Positions 61,183-64,000 of a stretch of DNA of 64,000 nucleotides are shown piece after piece. Origin of the DNA: Dyadobacter linearis (lineage in GTDB: Bacteria > Bacteroidota > Bacteroidia > Cytophagales > Spirosomataceae); assembly GCF_907165045.1 (NCBI RefSeq), contig NZ_CAJRAU010000002.1:124001-188000 (forward strand), read 5' to 3'. Positions within the stretch are counted from its first letter, which is position 1. Each line of letters opens with the position of its first letter. The position numbers and the translations under genes were made by a program. The notes beneath the pieces were generated by a model that saw only the letters and a list, made by a program, of their open reading frames with translations, was not told the origin of the DNA and did no database searches.

Positions 61183-62658
61183 TTAATATGCCCGCGCAAA
61201 AACTACCCTGCCCGTCGAAGGCTTGCCTGAATAAATACACGTACCTGCTTCTTCCTTCTGATCAAGTGGGATACAACGTATGGTAGCCTTGGTTTCTTCC
61301 TTGATTTTCTCCTCTGTTTCAGAAGTCCCGTCCCAGTGCGCAAGGATAAATCCACCCTTAGAATCGAGAACCTGATTGAACTCTTCGAATGTATCTACCC
61401 GAAATGTATTTTCATCCCGGAATGCGAGCGCCTTGTTGTAAATCGACTCCTGGATGTTGTCAAGAAGCGCTTGTATATGCGTTGCAATACCTTCGAGGCT
61501 GACAGTTTCCTTCGTTTTGGTATCCCGGCGGGCTACCTCGATCGTACCGTTTTCCAGGTCGCGGCTGCCAATGGCGAGCCTCACGGGAACGCCTTTCAGT
61601 TCGTACTCGGCAAACTTGTATCCCGGCTTGTAAGCATCGTTCGAATCATATTTTACCGAGATACCCAGCTTTTTCAGCGCTTTGGTAATTTCATCTACCT
61701 TTTGGGAAATCTGTTGCAACTGTTCATCATTTTTATAAATCGGAACGATCACAACCTGTATCGGGGCGAGCTTTGGAGGGAGTACCAACCCGGCATCGTC
61801 GGAATGCGCCATAATCAATGCGCCCATGAGCCTGGTGCTCACTCCCCAGGAAGTACCCCAAACATATTCCAGTTTCCCGTCCTTGTCCTGGAACTTCACG
61901 TCAAATGCAGTCGCAAAATTCTGGCCTAAAAAGTGAGAAGTACCTGCCTGCAAAGCTTTTCCGTCCTGCATCAAAGCTTCAATGCAATAGGTGTTTTCGG
62001 CACCTGCAAATCTTTCATTCGCAGTTTTAATCCCTTTTACAACGGGCATCGCCATCCATTCTTCGGCAAAAGTGGCGTAAACTTCCAGCATTTGCTCGCT
62101 TTCCGCAATCGCCTCCTGCGCGGTTGAATGGGCGGTATGCCCTTCCTGCCACAAAAATTCGGCGGTACGAAGGAATAGCCTTGTCCGCATTTCCCAGCGC
62201 ACCACATTTGCCCACTGGTTGATAAGCAAAGGCAGGTCGCGGTAGGATTGGATCCAGTTTTTATAAGTACTCCAGATCACCGTTTCAGAAGTGGGCCGTA
62301 CAATCAGTTCCTCTTCCAGCTTTGCATCCGGATCCACGATCACGCCTTTCCCGTTCGGGTCATTTTTCAGCCGGTAATGGGTAACCACTGCACATTCCTT
62401 GGCAAAACCCTCCACGTGGGAAGCTTCTTTGCTTAGGTAGGATTTGGGTATAAAAAGCGGGAAATACGCGTTTGAGTGGCCGGTCTCCTTGAACATATCG
62501 TCCAATGCACGCTGCATTTTTTCCCAGATAGAATAGCCGTAAGGTTTAATCACCATACAGCCTCTCACTGCGGAATTCTCAGCTAAATCTGCTCTTTTTA
62601 CCAGCTCATTATACCATTCGGAGTAGTTCTCACTTCGTGTTGGCAGGGATTTACTCAT
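61183..62658 (-). CDS. proS: Prolyl-tRNA synthetase, short archaeal-like type
   Basis: 491 residues from ATG 62658; the frame is open to 62727, but the promoter lies there. Class II motifs are present: the motif 2 region [54 protein letters not shown] (motif 3), and the anticodon-binding domain from about 285 ([10 protein letters not shown]). There is no YbaK-type editing insertion, and the chain ends in AY, as in archaeal/eukaryal-type ProRS found in Bacteroidota. It charges tRNA(Pro). Confidence 0.96.
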   Translation of the reverse strand: MSKSLPTRSENYSEWYNELVKRADLAENSAVRGCMVIKPYGYSIWEKMQRALDDMFKETGHSNAYFPLFIPKSYLSKEASHVEGFAKECAVVTHYRLKNDPNGKGVIVDPDAKLEEELIVRPTSETVIWSTYKNWIQSYRDLPLLINQWANVVRWEMRTRLFLRTAEFLWQEGHTAHSTAQEAIAESEQMLEVYATFAEEWMAMPVVKGIKTANERFAGAENTYCIEALMQDGKALQAGTSHFLGQNFATAFDVKFQDKDGKLEYVWGTSWGVSTRLMGALIMAHSDDAGLVLPPKLAPIQVVIVPIYKNDEQLQQISQKVDEITKALKKLGISVKYDSNDAYKPGYKFAEYELKGVPVRLAIGSRDLENGTIEVARRDTKTKETVSLEGIATHIQALLDNIQESIYNKALAFRDENTFRVDTFEEFNQVLDSKGGFILAHWDGTSETEEKIKEETKATIRCIPLDQKEEAGTCIYSGKPSTGRVVFARAY

Positions 62659-62721
62659 TATTAGGATTTTTTTGTAATTGAAATGGAGTATATTGTTATA
62701 AACAGCTCGTTTTTCGGGGAG

Positions 62722-62751
62722 TTGCAAAGATAGTTTTTTATGTTAACTTTG
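62722..62751 (+). promoter_or_regulatory. Consensus promoter for the low-complexity lipoprotein
   Basis: TTG at 62722-62724, exactly 19 bases, then TAACTTTG at 62744-62751; both elements match the Bacteroidota consensus. Leader about 80 nt to ATG 62840. Confidence 0.75.
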
Positions 62752-62754
62752 GAA
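62725..62754 (-). promoter_or_regulatory. Promoter for proS, overlapping the divergent promoter
   Basis: Minus strand: TTC (one mismatch to TTG) at 62754-62752, 19 bases, then TATCTTTG (exact) at 62732-62725. Leader about 60 nt. It covers the same bases as the plus-strand promoter. Confidence 0.65.
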
Positions 62755-62839
62755 TTAATGTAATGTAACGGGCGTTTACTTATAGTGTGGAACGGAATTT
62801 ATAGTTATATTAGCATCAAACATTTAATCCTTTAAAGCC

Positions 62840-64000
62840 ATGATTACAATCAATAAAGCGAAGCACTTGTCTTTGCTAATTTTATTGGGAGCTTGGGGAT
62901 GTACTTCAAATCAATATGTATCACGTTCGGGCGGCGGTTATGATGACCTTTATGGAGGCGGGCCAGGTTCGGGGGTAGTAACGAGAGACGGAGGTGCAGA
63001 TCAGGAACTATCCCGGGGAGATAATCCCGATTACAGTTACACCGGCGACGGAGAAAGCGGAACCGCAGATTATTACGATGAGTCTTACATGACATCACGG
63101 GGTGTGAAGCGCGCTGTTTCCAGTGACGTAGGTTACAATGCAGGTTTTGTTGACGGTTTCAACAGCGCAACTTCTAATATCAGTCCGTTTTACGGCGGAA
63201 TCGGGTCTTACTGGCCAGGAAGCATGATGAATGCAGGTTTCCGCATCGGTTATGGAAATGGATTCAGGATGAGCCCTTATATCGGTTTCGGAATGGGATC
63301 CATGATGGGCGGCTATTCACCATGGGGATATTCTCCATTCGGTTACGGCAGCATGATGGGTTACGGTGGGATGATGGGTTATGGTAACATGATGGGATAC
63401 AGTCCTTTCGGTTACGATCCATTTGGTTATAACATGTACGGTTACGGTTACGATGGATTTTACGGAGGTGGTTATGGAGGTGGTTATGGATATTCCCCAT
63501 GGGCCTACAGCCGTCCGGTTGTCGTAGTTAACAATGTCGAAAGAGGAGTTTCCAGAACGTACGGACCAAGAGTTGTTTCAAATGGAAGAGTACGCAGCGC
63601 GGCCAATTCAACTCCATCGAGATCTGGTGCGGTTACAACCAACAGATCTAACGGAAGAAGATCTTCAAATGCGATTTCTGCAAATGAAACTTATTCTTCT
63701 CCAAGATCAGGAAGAACGTCTACCAGAGGTGAAGTGAACAATACCGGTGGCAGAATGGCAAACGAATCCTATTCGACCAGAGGAGCAAGCGAAGGCAACA
63801 ATGTATATTACTCACGTCCACGCCAGGCAGGCGGCAGCACTTATTCGCAGCCTAACTCCGGAAGCGCTGGAAATTATACATCGCCACGTTCATCCAGAAG
63901 CGGAAACACTTACAGCCAGCCGTCTTACAACGTTCCTTCAAGAAGTCAGTCTGATTACAGTGCGCCAACCCGGACTTACCAGCAACCTTCGAGAAGTGAA
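62840..64000 (+). CDS. Gly/Tyr/Met-rich low-complexity lipoprotein (3' end outside window)
   Basis: 387 codons without a stop, running off the window end. A short signal segment (HLSLLILLGAWGC) ends with a lipobox-like site, C21, so the protein is probably lipid-anchored in the outer membrane or on the surface. Residues about 95-125 are ordinary; about 118-235 are very rich in Gly, Tyr, Met, Phe and Pro, with MMGYG-type repeats and GYGYDGFYGGGYGGGYGYSP; the rest is rich in Ser, Arg, Asn, Thr and Tyr (PSRSG, SPRSSRSG, TYSQP). Such sequences are disordered or form sticky assemblies. Function unknown. Confidence 0.8.
   Translation, partial: MITINKAKHLSLLILLGAWGCTSNQYVSRSGGGYDDLYGGGPGSGVVTRDGGADQELSRGDNPDYSYTGDGESGTADYYDESYMTSRGVKRAVSSDVGYNAGFVDGFNSATSNISPFYGGIGSYWPGSMMNAGFRIGYGNGFRMSPYIGFGMGSMMGGYSPWGYSPFGYGSMMGYGGMMGYGNMMGYSPFGYDPFGYNMYGYGYDGFYGGGYGGGYGYSPWAYSRPVVVVNNVERGVSRTYGPRVVSNGRVRSAANSTPSRSGAVTTNRSNGRRSSNAISANETYSSPRSGRTSTRGEVNNTGGRMANESYSTRGASEGNNVYYSRPRQAGGSTYSQPNSGSAGNYTSPRSSRSGNTYSQPSYNVPSRSQSDYSAPTRTYQQPSRSE
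63353..63406 (+). repeat. Three coding repeats of 18 bp (MMGYGx)
   Basis: Units at 63353-63370, 63371-63388 and 63389-63406 encode MMGYGG, MMGYGN and MMGYSP. They differ at third positions, so the array is old rather than a recent slippage product. Confidence 0.8.

Noticed and set aside
62659-62727. Longer N-terminus of ProRS
   Set aside because: The extra residues do not resemble the family and the region contains both divergent promoters.
63353-63406. CRISPR-like or minisatellite array
   Set aside because: The 18-bp units are in frame within a coding sequence, without spacers, and vary at third codon positions.
1-64000. tRNA, rRNA, insertion sequences or prophage genes
   Set aside because: Looked for cloverleaf ends, transposase motifs and phage structural proteins; none seen by eye. 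A covariance search (tRNAscan-SE, Infernal) would settle small RNAs.

Overview
The window looks like chromosomal DNA of a Bacteroidota bacterium, order Cytophagales; a Dyadobacter/Spirosoma-type genome is my best guess, inferred and not tested. Supporting signs: several intergenic regions carry the Bacteroidota promoter pattern (TTG, about 19-21 bases, TAnnTTTG); one secreted enzyme ends in a type IX secretion sorting domain; ProRS is the short archaeal-like type; a DUF5683 gene sits between parB and dapB; many genes begin with GTG or TTG. I see no rRNA, tRNA, CRISPR array, insertion sequence or phage gene.

Layout. 1-10.1 kb: edge of a sensor gene, an orphan response regulator, a fused TreY-MalQ enzyme, a lipoprotein, a zeta-toxin-like gene broken by an in-frame amber codon with its small partner, a YfbK-like VWA protein, and an ECF sigma factor followed by a membrane anti-sigma/TonB-like protein. 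10.4-31.6 kb: a large exopolysaccharide region. Its first operon (10415-17749, plus) holds a response regulator, a sugar transferase with a pseudo-receiver domain, a half-size TolC-like protein, a Wzc/GumC-like co-polymerase with ATPase, a glycosyltransferase, a 47-residue membrane microprotein and an O-antigen ligase/polymerase. The second (28983 down to 21276, minus) begins with a two-TM protein, a receiver-PP2C phosphatase, a STAS protein and a GHKL ATPase, and runs on into an acyltransferase, three glycosyltransferases and a flippase. Two orphan Hpt proteins (17.8 and 31.3 kb) mark the ends of blocks. No histidine kinase is present in the region.

31.7-49.4 kb: an Mla-type lipid transport operon (mlaE-mlaF-mlaD), an EcsC protein, an endonuclease/phosphatase family protein, a GH43 enzyme with an SGNH/sialate-O-acetylesterase-like T9SS cargo, two DUF2157-type membrane proteins, a methyltransferase, apaG, ung, a Dabb protein, a zinc phospholipase C/nuclease family protein, a DinB protein, a DEAD-box RNA helicase with a roughly 300-nt leader, and ald. 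49.5-64 kb: an Lrp regulator divergent from ald, a radical SAM/SPASM protein, parA-parB-DUF5683-dapB-lepB-lepB, a GH13 branching-type enzyme, dprA, an AlbA_2 protein, an FKBP isomerase, proS, and a low-complexity Gly/Tyr/Met-rich lipoprotein running off the window end, divergent from proS with overlapping promoters.

Working together: the best candidate for an unusual system is the polysaccharide region, where phosphorelay parts (two receivers, a receiver-phosphatase, two Hpt proteins) and a partner-switching trio are interleaved with the glycan assembly genes, which suggests post-translational control of polysaccharide output. The TreY-MalQ fusion and the GH13 enzyme point to alpha-glucan/trehalose metabolism, but they lie about 52 kb apart.
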